Position numbers and translations under genes: made by a program. A stretch of 64,000 bases of DNA. It comes from Scilla litardierei (lineage: Eukaryota; Streptophyta; Magnoliopsida; Asparagales; Asparagaceae). Below the pieces are notes generated by a model. It worked only from the letters and a program-made list of their open reading frames with translations. It was not told the origin of the DNA and searched no databases. Where the stretch lies: NCBI GenBank assembly GCA_030789695.1, contig CM061130.1, positions 11,771,860 to 11,835,859 of the forward strand. The letters are read 5' to 3'. Within the stretch, counting starts at the first letter, position 1. Every line of letters starts with the position of its first letter. Below are positions 63,716-64,000 of this stretch, piece by piece.

Positions 63716-64000
63716 CCGGACGCAGGGACGAATTCGAAGCGCCTGACAAAAACGCGTGGCAGGACTCGAAGAACCGGCGGCGTTTCGAAATTGGCGCCAA
63801 GGGAAGTCCAATCGATCCGCCTCATCATGACCTACATTTATGACCACGCCTCGACTGAAGCGCCATTCGGAACCCCAGGAGGCACAACGGTTGTGCTGAT
63901 CTAGCCGAGGCCGATCGTCCCCACCAGTGGCGGCTCACGAATCCCACAGCATCTCAACTGAAGACGACCCCGCAAACGGTGGGGATAAGCTTGCAGCTAC

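Larger units (their letters stand above)
57664..64000 (+). mobile_element. Tat-lineage Ty3 element H, 5' part, non-autonomous
   Basis: 5' LTR 57664-58625, Tat-type primer-binding site 58628-58646, gag 58681-60316 (broken), five-unit tandem repeat 60555-61030, then an antisense spliced ORF (63565-61413). No protease, RT or integrase appears between gag and the antisense ORF, where an autonomous relative would have them. The 3' LTR is beyond the window. The layout matches Tat/Ogre/Grande-type elements, which are known for extra antisense ORFs. Confidence 0.8.

Overview
This window is nuclear DNA of a flowering plant. It holds a nest of LTR retrotransposons around a few scraps of host gene: plant-type primer-binding sites (initiator-Met type TGGTATCAGAGC, Athila type TGGCGCCGTTGCC, Tat type TGGCGCCGTCTGTGGGAAC), a plant thioredoxin y exon with GT/AG borders, and MULE and hAT DNA elements. 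The sequence does not allow a species call. There are no bacterial features. About 90 percent is mobile DNA.

Layout. 1-3700: AT-rich spacer with a worn MULE-like element (about 817-3466). 3703-30002: a gag-only, Sirevirus-like Copia element (A, + strand). Copia D (7573-27402, - strand, decayed pol) sits inside A's gag. The young Athila-like element B (9200-19917, - strand) sits inside D's left LTR. 30003-32200: promoter, TATA box and exon pieces of a host gene; A landed about 230 bp upstream of its TATA box. 32203-33718: truncated Ty3 element G (-). 33719-36450: host spacer with one clear thioredoxin y exon. 36450-53983: 5'-truncated Ty3 chromovirus F (+) with gag-pol-chromodomain. F is split inside pol by the young Athila-like element C (38956-51429, -), whose right LTR carries a 509-bp non-autonomous hAT element. 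54415-55669: Sirevirus-like solo LTR E (-). 55670-57663: AT-rich spacer with a 114-bp (AT)n tract. 57664-64000: the 5' part of a Tat-lineage element H (+) with a broken gag, no visible pol, and a spliced antisense ORF.

How the pieces work together. B and C share one plan: a gag-protease ORF, a second nuclear-looking ORF of about 700 residues (Athila ORF / putative plant transposon protein type), and no reverse transcriptase or integrase. They must borrow a pol from elsewhere. Each family has its own short palindrome (CCGATCGG in B, CTCGGCCGAG in C). It is arrayed just upstream of the LTR TATA box and again just upstream of a second TATA box that precedes ORF2. Each element therefore carries two promoters with one shared family-specific operator-like array. 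Copia A (CCGACTAGTCGG), Copia D (GCCTGGGC hairpins) and solo LTR E (AGTCGACT) have their own arrays upstream of TATA boxes. H has a separate TATA promoter for its antisense ORF.

The most unusual structure is in C's transcribed leader, between the TATA box and the primer-binding site. Five hairpins share a nearly invariant 14-nt loop (CCAATCTCTTGCAA, containing the palindrome TTGCAA) on five different but self-complementary stems. It looks like a repeated kissing-loop or protein-binding element of the genomic RNA. A second conserved-loop/variable-stem module, a hairpin next to AGCTTGGGGGA polypurine tracts, recurs in B and C. Boundaries, target-site duplications and motif counts were read by eye; family names come from recognised motifs, not from database searches.
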